Positions 37,735 to 48,929 of a stretch of DNA of 64,000 bases are shown here, one piece after another. The notes beneath the pieces are model-generated. The model made no database searches. It was given only the letters and a program-made list of their open reading frames with translations, and was not told the DNA's origin. A program made the position numbers and the translations under genes. Source of the stretch: Bacillus sp. NEB1478 (GTDB lineage: Bacteria; Bacillota; Bacilli; Bacillales; Fictibacillaceae); contig NZ_CP134049.1 in the NCBI RefSeq assembly GCF_031582965.1, forward strand, positions 2,170,001 to 2,234,000. Direction: 5' to 3'. Each line of letters begins with the position of its first letter. Positions within the stretch are counted from its first letter, which is position 1.

Positions 37735-39081
37735 TTACATAAAAGGGAATTTAAATCCGCCTTTTTTCTTTTTGCCATTCATCATTCCGGACATTTGTTT
37801 CATCATCTTCTTCATGTCCTCGAACTGTTTGATAAGGCGATTAATTTCTTGCACCGGACGTCCGCTTCCTTTAGCAATACGTCTCTTACGGCTTGCATTA
37901 ATAATCTCTGGCTGCTCTCTTTCTTTGAGCGTCATCGATCGAATGATGGCTTCAACGTGATTGATCTGTTTTTCATCAATCTGTACGTTTTTTAAGCCTT
38001 TCATTTTGTTTGCACCTGGAAGCATTCCAAGTATTTCATCTAAAGGACCTAAGTTACGGACCTGCCCCATTTGATCGAGAAAATCATCAAATGTGAAAGA
38101 CATATCACGCATCTTCTTCTGCAGATCACGTGCCTTCTCTTCATCTACTGAGGTTTGAGCCTTTTCGATTAGAGTAAGCATGTCACCCATCCCTAAGATT
38201 CTTGAAGCCATTCTGTCAGGATGGAAAGGCTCTAAAGCATCCATCTTTTCTCCAAGACCTACAAACTTAATTGGAAGTCCTGTTACAGCTTTTATTGACA
38301 GTGCGGCACCACCGCGTGTATCTCCATCAAGCTTTGTTAATACAACACCAGTGATTCCCAATGCTTCATTAAAACTTTGCGCTACATTGACCGCATCTTG
38401 ACCGGTCATCGCGTCTACAACTAGAAAAATTTCATCAGGTTTTGAAATTTCTTTAACCTGCTTCAATTCGTCCATCAAATTTTCATCAATGTGAAGACGT
38501 CCAGCTGTATCGATAATGACATAATCATGATGATCTTCTTTCGCCTTAGCGATAGCAGATTCAGCAATTTTAACAGGACTTACTTGATCACCCATTTGAA
38601 ACACGGGGAAATCAAGCTGCTTTCCAACTGTTTCTAGCTGTTTTATCGCCGCGGGACGATAGATGTCTGCTGCAGCAAGCAGTGGTTTTCGATTTTGTTT
38701 CTTTCGTAAATGATTTGCAAGCTTTCCAGTAGTGGTAGTCTTACCAGCACCTTGGAGACCAACCATCATTATAACTGTAGGTGGCCGGTTTGAAACTGCA
38801 ATCTTACTTTGTTCTCCACCCATTAGTGTTGTAAGTTCGTCATTTACTACTTTTACAACTTGCTGTCCGGGAGTCAAACTTTTTAAGACTTCCTGACCAA
38901 CTGCACGTTCAGATACCTTTTTCACAAAATCTTTTACCACTTTAAAGTTAACGTCTGCCTCTAGAAGGGCGAGGCGTACTTCCCTCATCATTTCCTTTAC
39001 ATCCGCTTCATTTACTTTCCCTTTTCCGCGGATTTTCTGTAAAGTGTTCTGAAGACGGTCGGCTAAACCTTCAAATGCCAT
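37735..39081 (-). CDS. ffh: Signal recognition particle protein Ffh
   Basis: SRP GTPase that binds signal sequences and the SRP RNA. It has 448 residues with N, G and M domains. The P-loop [15 protein letters not shown] starts at 108. DTAGRLHID and [12 protein letters not shown] are further G motifs. The C-terminal M domain is Met-rich ([14 protein letters not shown]) and contains the RNA-binding SGRPVQEIN motif. It is cotranscribed with ylxM, 15 bases upstream. Confidence 0.98.
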   Translation of the reverse strand: MAFEGLADRLQNTLQKIRGKGKVNEADVKEMMREVRLALLEADVNFKVVKDFVKKVSERAVGQEVLKSLTPGQQVVKVVNDELTTLMGGEQSKIAVSNRPPTVIMMVGLQGAGKTTTTGKLANHLRKKQNRKPLLAAADIYRPAAIKQLETVGKQLDFPVFQMGDQVSPVKIAESAIAKAKEDHHDYVIIDTAGRLHIDENLMDELKQVKEISKPDEIFLVVDAMTGQDAVNVAQSFNEALGITGVVLTKLDGDTRGGAALSIKAVTGLPIKFVGLGEKMDALEPFHPDRMASRILGMGDMLTLIEKAQTSVDEEKARDLQKKMRDMSFTFDDFLDQMGQVRNLGPLDEILGMLPGANKMKGLKNVQIDEKQINHVEAIIRSMTLKEREQPEIINASRKRRIAKGSGRPVQEINRLIKQFEDMKKMMKQMSGMMNGKKKKGGFKFPFM

Positions 39082-39096
39082 CTTTTTGAACGCCTC

Positions 39097-39420
39097 CTAT
39101 TCCATATTTTCAAGGCGATCGATAATTGCAAGTACGTTATCAGGTTCAGATTTCAGCAGCTCTCTTAAAGATGACAGCAACTGTTCACGTTCCTGAAACT
39201 TTGCAAAAAGCCCTAACTTATCTTCGTATTCCTCGAGCATCGCCTCTGTCCGTTTTATATTATCATAAACGGCTTGGCGGCTGACACTATACTGTTCGGC
39301 AATTTCACCGAGAGAATAATCATCCAAATAATACAACCCCATATAATTTCTTTGTTTAGGGGTTAAAAGTGATTGATAAAAATCATAAAGGTAGTTCATT
39401 CTCATCGTTTTATCGAGCAT
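39097..39420 (-). CDS. ylxM: YlxM, UPF0122 helix-turn-helix SRP-associated protein
   Basis: A 107-residue sigma-factor-like helix-turn-helix protein ([20 protein letters not shown] at about 35-54) that is always encoded with ffh/ftsY; the streptococcal homologue modulates SRP activity. The start ATG 39420 has only a weak GGGTTGTGA upstream. It heads the ylxM-ffh unit and has a consensus SigA promoter. Confidence 0.95.
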   Translation of the reverse strand: MLDKTMRMNYLYDFYQSLLTPKQRNYMGLYYLDDYSLGEIAEQYSVSRQAVYDNIKRTEAMLEEYEDKLGLFAKFQEREQLLSSLRELLKSEPDNVLAIIDRLENME

Positions 39421-39461
39421 ACTTTCACAACCCTTGTTAAGTGAAATGCCTTTACGTGAAT

Positions 39462-39490
39462 ATCATACAATTGGGCGTTTAAGATGTCAA
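39462..39490 (-). promoter_or_regulatory. Strong SigA promoter for ylxM-ffh
   Basis: TTGACA, a 17-base spacer and TATGAT, a near-consensus vegetative promoter 42 bases before the ylxM start. It shows that ylxM-ffh is expressed independently of ftsY, consistent with the terminator at the end of ftsY. Confidence 0.8.
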
Positions 39491-39779
39491 GTTTTTTTCT
39501 TGTCAGAAAAACTTCGGTGGCTCAATTTAAAATTTAAGTCTGACGAAAAGAACCACAATCCGCTATAAAAACGATAAAATCAGAGTTCTCCTGATTTACG
39601 GTTTATTTCTATAGTAAAAGATTTTGTTAAACTTCAGCGTTGTTCTATAAAGGTGAACTAGAAGTTATGAGAGCTATGAGACCCATGGATTTTCATCTCC
39701 CATAAATTGAACATAAGGTGTTTTTGATTTGTTATAAAATGGTTGCTTTCGGCACTTTGTTTATTTTCCCCATTGTAAA

Positions 39780-39909
39780 GTTGATTGGAGTGCAAGGTGC
39801 GAGACTCCTACGGGACGAGCGGGACAGGTGAGACCACTCCTGGCGCAAAGCGGCGAGGGGGCTCACCGCACGCCCCGTGGAAAGCGAGCACCCTGGAAAG
39901 GAAATCAAC
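39780..39909 (-). repeat. Dispersed Bacillales intergenic repeat, best copy (copy A)
   Basis: The 541-base gap between ylxM and ftsY holds no gene. It contains this 130-base GC-rich block framed by GTTGATT and AATCAAC. Inside, AGGTGAG pairs with CTCACC around GC-rich arms, and the 3' part includes CCCCGTGGAAAGCGAGCACC. The block resembles a repeat scattered through Bacillaceae intergenic regions. The rest of the gap (39491-39779) shows nothing recognisable. Strand is assigned arbitrarily. Confidence 0.75.
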
Positions 39910-39944
39910 CCCTCCATTTTTTTAAAGGCTACAAAAACAGAGCC

Positions 39945-39973
39945 TAAAAAAAGAAGCAGAATTACTCTGCTTC
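39945..39973 (-). terminator. Intrinsic terminator overlapping the ftsY stop codon
   Basis: Stem GAAGCAGA / TCTGCTTC whose loop contains the ftsY TAA, followed by seven T. The last ftsY codons form the ascending arm. Confidence 0.88.
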
Positions 39974-40960
39974 TTCCTCATCTTCACTTCCAGCAAATAA
40001 TCCGTAAACAAATTGTTCTGAATCAAATTTTTGAAGGTCGTCTATTTTTTCACCTAAACCTACAAACTTTACAGGAATATCAAGCTCGTGACGAATAGCC
40101 AGAACAATCCCGCCTTTAGCCGTTCCATCTAATTTTGTCAGCACTAGGCCTGTAACATCAGTTGACTGGCCAAACGTTTTCGCTTGATTCATTGCGTTTT
40201 GACCAGTCGTTGCATCTACAACTAATAGCACTTCATGTGGAGCTCCTGGTACCTCGCGTTCAATAACACGTTTCACCTTTGACAGCTCATTCATTAAATT
40301 TACTTTATTTTGCAGTCTTCCGGCTGTATCACATAAAAGCACATCTGCTTTTCGTGACTTGGCAGCCTGGATGCTGTCAAAAATAACAGCAGCTGGATCA
40401 GCACCTTCGTGATGTTTAATCACATCTACTCCAGCACGTTCTCCCCAAACTTCAAGCTGATCGATTGCTCCAGCTCGGAATGTATCTCCTGCAGCTAATA
40501 TTACTTTTTTGCCTTCATTCTTTAGCTGATGAGCAAGTTTTCCGATGGTCGTTGTTTTTCCAACCCCATTAACACCAACAAACAATATTACGGTCATCCC
40601 GTCTGTTTGAATGTTAAGTTCACTGTCGCCATCGTCTTTTTGCAGCATTTCGGCAAGTTTTTCAGTAATGGATGAACGAAGCTCTATTGGATTCTTTATA
40701 TTTTTTGTACGTGCAAGATCCTTTAGTTCATCAATAATATCCATTACAGTGTGAACTCCAACATCAGCACTAATTAAGATTTCTTCCAGTTCTTCAAAAA
40801 AATCTTCATCCACTTTTCTGTATCTTTTCAAAAGATCATTTACTTTAAAAGAAAATGAATTTCTTGTTTTTTCAAGACCGCTTTTAAATTTTTCAGATGA
40901 AGCATCTGATTCATTTGATTGATTTGAAAATTTTTCTTTTAGTCGTTTTAAAAAGCTCAC
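39962..40960 (-). CDS. ftsY: SRP receptor GTPase FtsY
   Basis: Docks the ribosome-SRP complex at the membrane. It has 332 residues: a short charged N-terminal region, then the NG domain with P-loop GVNGVGKTTTIGKLA from 129, DTAGRLQNK, and TKLDGTAKGG. There is no long acidic A domain, as usual in Bacilli. The C-terminus is acidic (EDEEEAE), and its codons double as the terminator stem. It follows smc by 12 bases. Confidence 0.97.
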   Translation of the reverse strand: MSFLKRLKEKFSNQSNESDASSEKFKSGLEKTRNSFSFKVNDLLKRYRKVDEDFFEELEEILISADVGVHTVMDIIDELKDLARTKNIKNPIELRSSITEKLAEMLQKDDGDSELNIQTDGMTVILFVGVNGVGKTTTIGKLAHQLKNEGKKVILAAGDTFRAGAIDQLEVWGERAGVDVIKHHEGADPAAVIFDSIQAAKSRKADVLLCDTAGRLQNKVNLMNELSKVKRVIEREVPGAPHEVLLVVDATTGQNAMNQAKTFGQSTDVTGLVLTKLDGTAKGGIVLAIRHELDIPVKFVGLGEKIDDLQKFDSEQFVYGLFAGSEDEEEAE

Positions 40961-40972
40961 TGCATTTCCTCC

Positions 40973-43900
40973 TTAAGATGTTACTAATTCACGTGTATCT
41001 TCTAATCGAACAGAGACAAGCTTTGATACACCTGATTCCTGCATCGTAACGCCATATAATACATCTGCTTCTTCCATTGTTCCTTTTCGATGAGTAACCA
41101 CGATAAACTGGGTGTCTTTGCTAAATGCACGAAGAAATTTAGCAAAGCGATGTACATTTGCATCATCCAGCGCTGCTTCTACTTCGTCTAGTATACAGAA
41201 TGGTACTGGTCTGACTTTCAAGATCGCAAACAGTAATGCGATAGCTGTTAAGGCACGTTCTCCTCCCGACAGCAAGCCGAGCTGCTGCAATTTCTTTCCT
41301 GGAGGCTGAGCCATTATATCTACGCCTGTTGAAAGCATGTCATCAGGCTGCGTCAGGACAAGATCTGCACGGCCACCGCCGAACAACTCTTTAAAGATAA
41401 CTCCAAAATGAGAACGGATCGCTGTAAATGTTTCTTCAAACCTGTTTTTCATTTCTTCATCCATTTCAGAGATTACACCATATAAAGTATCCTTCGCTTC
41501 GGTTAGATCATTTCTTTGTTCGATCAAAAAGTTATACCGCTGACTGACTCTCTCATATTCCTCAATCGCGCCAATGTTTACAACACCAAGCTCTTCAATC
41601 GCCATTTTAATAAGTCTAACTTTCTTCTTGGCGTCCTGCAGAGGAATCTCTAATTTATGTTTTTCTTTCGCACCTTCATAAGTAAGTTCATACTCTTCAC
41701 GTAAAAGCGTCAAACGATTTTCTAATTCAACATCGAGTCTGTTGATACTTACTTCTTCTGTCTTCAGACCGTCACTTAACTGCTTATATTGTCTTTTTGC
41801 TTCTTTCAGTTCAGTTTCCATCAATTCAACGGATTGGAAGGATTTCATTCTCTCTTGTCTTCTTTCAGCAATCAATTTAATCGCTGAATTTTTTTCATGT
41901 CTTTTTTGAGTGATTTGCTCATCAAGCGAATCCTCACCAGAAGAACTTGTATTCATTTCTTTTTCAAGGAGCCAGAAATCTTCTTCATTTTCTTTTGTTT
42001 TTTCTTTTGCAATATGAAACTCCTCTTGCAGCCGTTCACTTTTTTCTTTTTGGTTAGCAACTTGCTGCTCAAGTTCTGCCGCTTTAATTTTCAGAGCGGT
42101 TAAAGTCTCTCTCAATTCTTCTTTGGAGGTTTGGTGCATCTTTTTCTTTTCTGATAAATCCGCAATTTTGTCTTCAAGATTTTTTCCAGCTTGCACAGCT
42201 AAATTGAATTTACTTTGAAGATCGGATAATCTAATTTCTGCAGCTGTTTTCTCGGTATTAAACGATTGTTTTTCCCGATCATACAACTGAAGTCTGTCGT
42301 TCAAATTCTTTTCATCCAATTCTGCTTCACGTAATTGGGATTTTAATTCTTGTTCTAGCTCTCTATATTGTTCCCCTTGAACCCTTAATTGTTCTAAACG
42401 TTCTTTTTCTTTAATTAGTTCTTCCTTTTGCTTGGAAACTTTCGATTCGAGCTGAAGAGTTTGTTTCTCCATTACGATTAACTTTTCTGACAGCTCTTCA
42501 ACTTCACGCTGCCTGCTTAATAGAGATGTGCTCTTTTGCTTCAGGCTTCCCCCTGACATAGAACCGCCTGGACTTACAACATCACCTTCTAAAGTTACAA
42601 TCCGGTAACGATAGCTCACTTTTTTTGCAATTTCATTCGCGCCTTTAATATCTTTAGAAATGATGATATTACCTAATAAATTTCCAACAATGTTTTCGTA
42701 TTTCTCATCATACTTGATTAGATTTGCAGCAACTCCAACAAACGATTCAACCATACTCGCATTTTGTGCATCACCATTCGAAACAGATCGTGCCTTTATC
42801 ACGTTTAATGGTAAGAATGTTGCTCTGCCTGCTCTTGTTTGTTTCAGATACTGTATTGCCTTCATCGCATTTTGATCATGATCAACGACAATATGCTGCA
42901 TTGAACCGCCTAAAGCGGTTTCTATAGCTGTTTCAACTTCAGATGGAACAGAAATGAGCTCGGCCACGGCTCCTTCTATACCATTCAAACGGGAATTCTT
43001 AGCTTTTAATACTTCTTTTACACCTTGCATAAAACCTGCGTATTCGTCTTGCATAGATTCCAGCATCTCTTTTTTTGATTTAAACTGCTGAATAAACTGG
43101 TAAGCTTGGTATAATTTTTCTTGAACTTTTTGATTATCCATTTCTTTTTTTGATATCACAAAACGTACATTTTGATATTCTTCAAGCTTTTGTTTTAATT
43201 CCGTTTCAGCCAATTGGAATTTGTTCTGGAATTCTAATTTTGCTTTTTGTAATTCTGATCTTTGAATTATATATTTATTGTTTTCTTCATCTAATTTTCC
43301 ACTTTTGAAACTTTGCTGCTTGGACTGTTCTTCAATGTATCGAATCTCATTTTTAATTGTCGTTTGTTCGTTGAGACGATCAAAATAATCACTTTTAAGC
43401 TTTTCTAGTTCAGATTCTACGTCCATTTCAAGAACTGCCAAACGACCTTCTTCTTCTTTCACTTGTTTTTTTACTTGTTTTAACTGCTTTTCTTTCTCAG
43501 AAAGCACTTCATTCTCGATCTTTAATTGTTTCTCAAGATGGTCTCTTTTTTCTTTAAGCTGCTGAATCTGCTCTATTAAAGAAGATTTATGCTGATCATA
43601 GTTTTTCTTTCTTTCCTTTAATACTTCTTTTTTACCTTCAAGTTTTTCAAGCGTTTCACTAGCTAATAGGAGTGCCCCCTGCAGTTCATCGATAGATTCA
43701 TCCATCGCCTGCATATCCAGTCTTGCACGTTCAATGGTTGTTTCTCCGTGTCTGACTTGGCGCGATAATGCCTCCTCTTGCTGCTGTAATTCCGCTACAA
43801 AGAGTTTTTGCTTTTCCCAGCGCTGGTGCAAGTCCTCGATTTCATGAACAAGCACTGCCGTTTCAACAACTTCAAGCTCTTGTTTTTTTTCAAGAAAATC

Positions 43901-44539
43901 TTTAGCGATTGAAGCCTGTATTTTTAGCGGCTCAACTTGATCTTCTAGTTCATGCAAAATATCTTCCACACGATTTAAATTCTCTTGGGTTTCAGATAAT
44001 TTTTGTTCTGCCTTTTGTTTTCTTGTTTTGTATTTCAAAACACCAGCAGCTTCTTCAAAAATCTTCCTTCTTTCTTCAGACTTACTGCTTAAAATTTCCT
44101 CTACCCGGCCTTGACCGATAATAGAAAAAGCTTCTCTTCCCAAGCCTGAATCCATGAATAATTCAACTATATCTTTTAATCTGCATTGTTGTTTATTGAT
44201 CAAGTATTCACTGTCTCCTGAACGAAACACTCTTCTAGTAATCGATAATTCATTATAATCAAGCGGCAGATGCTGATCTTCATTGTCTAAAGTAAGTGTC
44301 ACTTCTGCCACGTTTAATGGTTTACGGTTATCACTTCCGGCAAAAATAATATCTTCCATTTTAGAGCCGCGCAGTGATTTTGCAGATTGTTCTCCAAGGA
44401 CCCAACGAACTGCGTCAGAAATATTACTCTTCCCGCTTCCATTTGGACCGACAACTGCTGTTACCCCTTGAACAAATTCAACTTGGATTCTTTCAGCAAA
44501 AGATTTAAACCCAGCTACATCAATTCTTTTGAGGAACAT
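40973..44539 (-). CDS. smc: Chromosome segregation ATPase SMC
   Basis: Condensin-type ATPase organising the chromosome. It has 1188 residues. The N-terminal Walker A is GPNGSGKSN near residue 32. Two long coiled coils flank a hinge (about 500-660, with [10 protein letters not shown] and [11 protein letters not shown]). The C-terminal head carries signature [15 protein letters not shown] and Walker [15 protein letters not shown]. Coiled-coil length is typical. A TATAAT lies 32 bases upstream (44572-44577) without a good -35. Confidence 0.98.
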   Translation of the reverse strand: MFLKRIDVAGFKSFAERIQVEFVQGVTAVVGPNGSGKSNISDAVRWVLGEQSAKSLRGSKMEDIIFAGSDNRKPLNVAEVTLTLDNEDQHLPLDYNELSITRRVFRSGDSEYLINKQQCRLKDIVELFMDSGLGREAFSIIGQGRVEEILSSKSEERRKIFEEAAGVLKYKTRKQKAEQKLSETQENLNRVEDILHELEDQVEPLKIQASIAKDFLEKKQELEVVETAVLVHEIEDLHQRWEKQKLFVAELQQQEEALSRQVRHGETTIERARLDMQAMDESIDELQGALLLASETLEKLEGKKEVLKERKKNYDQHKSSLIEQIQQLKEKRDHLEKQLKIENEVLSEKEKQLKQVKKQVKEEEGRLAVLEMDVESELEKLKSDYFDRLNEQTTIKNEIRYIEEQSKQQSFKSGKLDEENNKYIIQRSELQKAKLEFQNKFQLAETELKQKLEEYQNVRFVISKKEMDNQKVQEKLYQAYQFIQQFKSKKEMLESMQDEYAGFMQGVKEVLKAKNSRLNGIEGAVAELISVPSEVETAIETALGGSMQHIVVDHDQNAMKAIQYLKQTRAGRATFLPLNVIKARSVSNGDAQNASMVESFVGVAANLIKYDEKYENIVGNLLGNIIISKDIKGANEIAKKVSYRYRIVTLEGDVVSPGGSMSGGSLKQKSTSLLSRQREVEELSEKLIVMEKQTLQLESKVSKQKEELIKEKERLEQLRVQGEQYRELEQELKSQLREAELDEKNLNDRLQLYDREKQSFNTEKTAAEIRLSDLQSKFNLAVQAGKNLEDKIADLSEKKKMHQTSKEELRETLTALKIKAAELEQQVANQKEKSERLQEEFHIAKEKTKENEEDFWLLEKEMNTSSSGEDSLDEQITQKRHEKNSAIKLIAERRQERMKSFQSVELMETELKEAKRQYKQLSDGLKTEEVSINRLDVELENRLTLLREEYELTYEGAKEKHKLEIPLQDAKKKVRLIKMAIEELGVVNIGAIEEYERVSQRYNFLIEQRNDLTEAKDTLYGVISEMDEEMKNRFEETFTAIRSHFGVIFKELFGGGRADLVLTQPDDMLSTGVDIMAQPPGKKLQQLGLLSGGERALTAIALLFAILKVRPVPFCILDEVEAALDDANVHRFAKFLRAFSKDTQFIVVTHRKGTMEEADVLYGVTMQESGVSKLVSVRLEDTRELVTS

Positions 44540-44631
44540 CTTTTAATCCCCCTTACGTTACATGAATCACTATTATAGTCGATTCATTTTTCTGATTATG
44601 TATAATCTAACCTATTTATTTTATCATAGTT

Positions 44632-44660
44632 TTGACCTTGCATAGTCACAAAGATTATAT
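44632..44660 (+). promoter_or_regulatory. Candidate SigA promoter for the UPF0435 gene
   Basis: TTGACC, a 17-base spacer and TTATAT on the plus strand, about 90 bases before the start. The match is moderate. Confidence 0.45.
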
Positions 44661-44752
44661 TGTGCTAAAATGAAGAAAGCTTATTAGGACGGCTGTTTCA
44701 TGTATTATTTCATATCTATATACTATTAAAATTGCACAAAAGGAGCTTTCCA

Positions 44753-44977
44753 ATGGACTTGTCTATCGAAAACCATGAAAATATTTCATTTATGATCGAA
44801 AGTTTAAAAAAGAAACTGCAAATTGTAAACAGCGGTATTATTCAACCCGAAGATTATGAGTTAAATAAATATGAAGATGTTAAAGAGCTTTATGAAATGG
44901 TGATGAAGATGCCTTCTTTCAGCATTCGTGATATGGAAAGTATTGTTGAAGAGCTTGCATCTCTGAAAAAGAAATAA
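44753..44977 (+). CDS. UPF0435 (DUF1128, YfkK-type) protein
   Basis: A 74-residue cytoplasmic protein from ATG 44753, eight bases after AAAAGGAG. It matches the YfkK/UPF0435 family along its length: LKKKLQIVNSGIIQPEDY in the N-terminal half and VKELYEMVMKMPSFS followed by MESIVEELASLKKK at the end. The function is unknown. It is on the plus strand, opposite to all neighbours, between rnc and smc. In B. subtilis yfkK lies elsewhere, so its location here is lineage-specific. Confidence 0.88.
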   Translation: MDLSIENHENISFMIESLKKKLQIVNSGIIQPEDYELNKYEDVKELYEMVMKMPSFSIRDMESIVEELASLKKK

Positions 44978-44980
44978 TAG

Positions 44981-45027
44981 AACCCCCTGAATCGATGTGT
45001 GGTAAACATCATTCGAGGGGGTTTTTT
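44981..45027 (+). terminator. Terminator between the convergent UPF0435 gene and rnc
   Basis: Long stem (AACCCCCT / AGGGGGTT plus an inner GATGT / ACATC arm) followed by six T on the plus strand. On the minus strand the tail is poorer, so it terminates mainly the plus-strand gene but may serve rnc too. Confidence 0.82.
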
Positions 45028-45028
45028 A

Positions 45029-45814
45029 CTAGATCTTTTTAGAGAATTTACCAATAGCTTCTTGTGCAGCATGTTGTTCAGCTTCTTTTTTCGACCTTCC
45101 GTAGCCGATTCCAAATGCTTCTTCATTTAATCTTACTTCAGAAACAAATTCTCTGTTATGCGCAGGTCCTTTTTCCTGAACAATCTTATAATCGATGTGA
45201 CCTAATCCTTCTCGCTGAACATATTCCTGCAGCTGGCTCTTAAAATCCATCACATGAGAAAAAGCACCTTCGTTAATACGCGGAACCACGTGCTGGTTTA
45301 AAAATTCTTTAACCTTCTCAAGTCCCTGATCCAAGTAAAGCGCTCCGATAAAAGCTTCAAAGACATCGGCTAGCAGTGCCGGGCGAGTTCTTCCACCCGT
45401 GTTTTCTTCACCTTTTCCCAGTAATACATAATCACCAAAGTGCAATTCGTTTGCAAAAAGCACGAGTGATGGTTCACATACAATCGCAGCTCTTAATTTG
45501 GTGAGCTCGCCTTCACTCATGTTTGTGAACTTACTGTATAAAAATTGAGAAATGGTCAATTCCAAAACGGCATCCCCTAAAAACTCCAGCCTTTCGTTAT
45601 CTTCAAATGTTCTTCCTCGATGCTCATTCACATATGATGAATGGGTAAAAGCTTGTGCTAAAAGTTTTACATTTTCAAAAGTTACGTTTAAATGTTCCTG
45701 TAAAGGGGCTACTTTCTGGATGCGGACCTTATCGTCCATACCCTTTTTTGAAACGGATTTAAACCGATTTTTAATTATTTTCTTTTGAGTAGATTGATGT
45801 TTTGAACCTTTCAT
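45029..45814 (-). CDS. rnc: Ribonuclease III
   Basis: Double-strand RNA endonuclease for rRNA and mRNA processing. I use ATG 45814 (261 residues), six bases after GGAGGAA; an ATG at 45865 lacks such a site. The catalytic signature [14 protein letters not shown] is near residue 75, [14 protein letters not shown] follows, and a C-terminal dsRNA-binding domain ends [15 protein letters not shown]. The basic N-terminal extension is about 10 residues longer than in B. subtilis. Confidence 0.97.
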   Translation of the reverse strand: MKGSKHQSTQKKIIKNRFKSVSKKGMDDKVRIQKVAPLQEHLNVTFENVKLLAQAFTHSSYVNEHRGRTFEDNERLEFLGDAVLELTISQFLYSKFTNMSEGELTKLRAAIVCEPSLVLFANELHFGDYVLLGKGEENTGGRTRPALLADVFEAFIGALYLDQGLEKVKEFLNQHVVPRINEGAFSHVMDFKSQLQEYVQREGLGHIDYKIVQEKGPAHNREFVSEVRLNEEAFGIGYGRSKKEAEQHAAQEAIGKFSKKI

Positions 45815-45875
45815 AAACTTCCTCCAAAAATCTCGTAAAAGGGCTATTTTATTGTTCCTTCCCATAAAAGGGAAG

Positions 45876-45901
45876 AAAGCCCCGTTAAAAAACGGGACTT
45901 T
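45876..45901 (-). terminator. Probable terminator downstream of acpP
   Basis: Stem AAGTCCCGTT / AACGGGGCTT with a loop of T residues. The tail after it is only TTTC, so termination may be partial and rnc may be read through from acpP. Confidence 0.6.
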
Positions 45902-45911
45902 ATCCGAAACC

Positions 45912-46145
45912 TTACTGTTTGCTGTTTATGTAATTTACAACATCACCAACAGTTGCAATTTTTTCAGCATCTTCATCAGAAATTTCTAATTCGAACTCAT
46001 CCTCAAGTTCCATTACAAGTTCAACTACATCAAGAGAATCTGCACCAAGATCTTCTTTGAAGGAAGCTTCAGGCTTAACCTCAGACGCGTCAACACCAAG
46101 ACGGTCTACAACAATCTTTGAAACTCTTTCTATTACGTCTGCCAT
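45912..46145 (-). CDS. acpP: Acyl carrier protein
   Basis: Carries growing acyl chains on a 4'-phosphopantetheine arm. It has 77 residues from ATG 46145; the GTG at 46157 is part of the ribosome-binding site. The modified Ser37 sits in [15 protein letters not shown], and the protein is strongly acidic as expected. It is the last gene of the FapR-controlled cluster. Confidence 0.98.
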   Translation of the reverse strand: MADVIERVSKIVVDRLGVDASEVKPEASFKEDLGADSLDVVELVMELEDEFELEISDEDAEKIATVGDVVNYINSKQ

Positions 46146-46237
46146 AATGTGTGTCACCTCCTTTCAATAGTATATGCTTTTTCTTCTAAAAAAACTAGAG
46201 GAATTACCAATCCTCATTAAAACAAAAATTAGAAGGA

Positions 46238-46978
46238 TTACATTACCATTCCGCCGTCAACATGCAGTGTTTGACCAGTAATATAAGAACTTTGGTCACT
46301 CGCAAGGAAAGCGGCTGCGGCTGCGATATCATCAGGCTGTCCAAATCGGGCTAAAGGTATGTTTCTTAACATATCTTCTTTAATTCCTTCTTCAAGTTTA
46401 CCTGTCATATCTGTCTCTATAAAACCAGGAGCAATTGCATTAACCGTAATCCCTCTGGATGAAAGTTCTTTAGCCGTTGTTTTCGTTAAACCGATTACTC
46501 CCGCTTTTGCTGCCACATAATTTGCTTGTCCAGCATTTCCAGATACACCAACAATGGATGCGATATTAATAATGCGGCCATTTCTTTGTTTCATCATTTG
46601 CCTAGTAACGGCTTTTGTTGTTAAAAACACACCTTTAAGGTTTGTATTAATAACAGCATCCCAATCTTCTTCTTTCATTCTCATCAGTAAGTTATCTCTA
46701 GTGATTCCAGCATTATTAACGAGAACATCCAGGCTTCCAAATTCATCGATCACTGTTTTAATCATATTTGCAACATCATCACTGCTCGAAATATCTGCCT
46801 TTATAGAAAAAGCAGTTCCGCCGTTTTCTTTAATCTCTGCTACTACTTCGTTTGCTTTTTCTTCACTGCCTGAATAGTTAACAGCTACTTTTGCACCTTG
46901 TTTGGCAAAATAAAGTGCAATAGCACGGCCAATTCCTCTTGAAGCTCCAGTTACTAAAACAGATTTATTAGTTAGCAT
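46238..46978 (-). CDS. fabG: 3-oxoacyl-[ACP] reductase FabG
   Basis: NADPH-dependent reductase of fatty acid elongation; 246 residues. It is an SDR fold with [14 protein letters not shown] at the N-terminus, NNAGITRDN, and the catalytic Tyr and Lys in YVAAKAG near 151-155. ATG 46978 overlaps the fabD end by 11 bases, with AAGGGAG upstream. Confidence 0.97.
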   Translation of the reverse strand: MLTNKSVLVTGASRGIGRAIALYFAKQGAKVAVNYSGSEEKANEVVAEIKENGGTAFSIKADISSSDDVANMIKTVIDEFGSLDVLVNNAGITRDNLLMRMKEEDWDAVINTNLKGVFLTTKAVTRQMMKQRNGRIINIASIVGVSGNAGQANYVAAKAGVIGLTKTTAKELSSRGITVNAIAPGFIETDMTGKLEEGIKEDMLRNIPLARFGQPDDIAAAAAFLASDQSSYITGQTLHVDGGMVM

Positions 46979-47921
46979 CAATAGATTCTCCCTTCAGTTT
47001 TTCAACAGCTGCTGCTAATGAATCCATATCACCGATTGCCATACAATTAGCTCTTCGGTTTACTTTTTTAATAAGACCGCATAAAACTTTTCCTGGTCCG
47101 ATTTCAATAAATGTATCTACACCTTGATCCATCAATTCACGGACTGTTTCTTCCCAGCGAACAGGCGAATAAAGCTGTTCGATCAGTTTTACTTTAATCT
47201 CCGCTCCGGCAGTTACAGGTTTCGCTGTTACATTAGCGATTACAGGTGTTTTTGCATCCTTTATTTCAATCGCTGACAAAACTTCAGAAAACTTCTCCGC
47301 TGCCGGTTTCATTAATGAAGAATGAAAAGGTCCGCTCACTTGCAGCGGAATTACTTTTGCACCTTCTTTTTTCGCCTGCGCTCCAGCGTCTTCCACACCT
47401 TTTACAGTTCCGGAAATAACTATTTGTCCAGGGCAGTTTAAGTTTGCTACTTGTACACTGTTTCCTGATTCTGTTACTTCGCTAGTAATAGATTCTAATT
47501 GCTCTTGATCCATCCCTAAAACAGCTGCCATCGTACCGACACCTGAAGGGACAGCTTCTTCCATAAGGAGTCCTCTGTTTCTTACTGCAAAAACGGCATC
47601 TTCAAAAGATATACTTTCTGCTGCTACTAATGCTGAATACTCACCTAAGCTATGCCCTGCCGTGAAATCTGGTTTTATCCCATGTTGCTTAAATACTTCT
47701 AATACTGCAGTACTTACAGTTAACAGCGCAGGCTGTGTATATTCTGTTTTCTTTAATACTTCTTCTGGTCCTTCAAAAATGATTTTTGATAAGTCCAGCT
47801 TCAGTTTTTCATCCGCTTTTGAAAATACATCTTTCGCAGCAGTTTCCTGTTCAGCTAATTGTTTACCCATTCCTACAAATTGTGACCCTTGTCCAGGAAA
47901 TAGAAAAGCGATTTTGCCCAT
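46968..47921 (-). CDS. fabD: Malonyl-CoA:ACP transacylase FabD
   Basis: Transfers malonyl from CoA to ACP. The 317 residues include [11 protein letters not shown] at the N-terminus, the nucleophile Ser91 in [10 protein letters not shown] and the catalytic His in SGPFHSSLM near 200. It starts three bases after the plsX stop. Confidence 0.97.
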   Translation of the reverse strand: MGKIAFLFPGQGSQFVGMGKQLAEQETAAKDVFSKADEKLKLDLSKIIFEGPEEVLKKTEYTQPALLTVSTAVLEVFKQHGIKPDFTAGHSLGEYSALVAAESISFEDAVFAVRNRGLLMEEAVPSGVGTMAAVLGMDQEQLESITSEVTESGNSVQVANLNCPGQIVISGTVKGVEDAGAQAKKEGAKVIPLQVSGPFHSSLMKPAAEKFSEVLSAIEIKDAKTPVIANVTAKPVTAGAEIKVKLIEQLYSPVRWEETVRELMDQGVDTFIEIGPGKVLCGLIKKVNRRANCMAIGDMDSLAAAVEKLKGESIDAN

Positions 47922-47924
47922 ATC

Positions 47925-48923
47925 CTATTCCTCCTTATTATCGTTTGATTGAACATGATCCAAAATGGTGTTTACGACGTTTTTGTCAACCATTTCTTTG
48001 GTCTGCCTAATAGCATTTAAGACCGCATTAGCATTAGAAGAACCGTGTGCTTTAATAACCGGAGCTGCTAATCCAAAAAGTCCCGCTCCTCCATACTCTG
48101 TGTAGTCGAGTTTATCTTTGATTCCGCGAAGTTTTGGTTTTAATACGCCGGCAGCAATCTTGCTCGTTAAACTTGATGTAAGTGTTTCTTTTATCATCGA
48201 GAACATACTCATAGCAGTTCCCTCGATTGATTTTAAAACGAGGTTCCCTGCAAATCCGTCACAAACAACAACATCAGCAGCACCCATAAGAAGATCTCTG
48301 GATTCTACATTTCCAACAAAGTTAATGTCAGCTTCTTGTAAAAGCGGAAAAGCTGCTTTTGTTAAAGCATTTCCCTTTTCGTTTTCTGCTCCTACATTCA
48401 GCAAACCTACTCGAGGATTTTCGATTCCTCTTACTTGCTTACAATAAACTGAACCCATAAGTGCATACTGCAATAAATGTTCAGGTTTCGCATCCATATT
48501 TGCACCTACATCTAAAAATAAAAATCCGCGGCCGTCTAACGTTGGAAGTGTTGGTGCAAGTGCTGGTCTTTCGATTCCTTTTATTCTTCCAACATAGAAT
48601 AATCCGCTTGCCATTAGTGCTCCGGTATTTCCTGCTGATATATAAGCATCTGCATTACCAGATTTCACTTCATTAGCTGCTAGAACCATAGAAGCATTTT
48701 TTTTACGACGAACAGCGCGAACCGGTTCTTCCGATGTTTCGATCACTTCTTCTGTATGTATGATCTTGAAAGGGTGATCATTCGTTAAATGCTCTTTGAT
48801 TTTATTTTCATTACCGACTAATGTAATTACAAGATCAGGATATTGTTCAACAGCTAGCAGTGCACCTTTAACAATCTCCTTTGGTGCATTGTCGCCGCCC
48901 ATTGCGTCTATTGCGATATTCAT
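47925..48923 (-). CDS. plsX: Phosphate acyltransferase PlsX
   Basis: Converts acyl-ACP to acyl-phosphate, the first step of phosphatidic acid synthesis in Firmicutes. It has 332 residues beginning [18 protein letters not shown], with [17 protein letters not shown] and the [17 protein letters not shown] motif near the C-terminus. It lies between fapR and fabD. Confidence 0.97.
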   Translation of the reverse strand: MNIAIDAMGGDNAPKEIVKGALLAVEQYPDLVITLVGNENKIKEHLTNDHPFKIIHTEEVIETSEEPVRAVRRKKNASMVLAANEVKSGNADAYISAGNTGALMASGLFYVGRIKGIERPALAPTLPTLDGRGFLFLDVGANMDAKPEHLLQYALMGSVYCKQVRGIENPRVGLLNVGAENEKGNALTKAAFPLLQEADINFVGNVESRDLLMGAADVVVCDGFAGNLVLKSIEGTAMSMFSMIKETLTSSLTSKIAAGVLKPKLRGIKDKLDYTEYGGAGLFGLAAPVIKAHGSSNANAVLNAIRQTKEMVDKNVVNTILDHVQSNDNKEE

Positions 48924-48929
48924 GTTGAT

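Noticed and set aside
39732..39917. 61-codon minus-strand frame in the ylxM-ftsY gap (CSLSTGRAVSPLAALRQE-type product)
   Set aside because: It is a translation of the dispersed repeat at 39780-39909; such products recur wherever the repeat occurs, and no ribosome-binding site is present.
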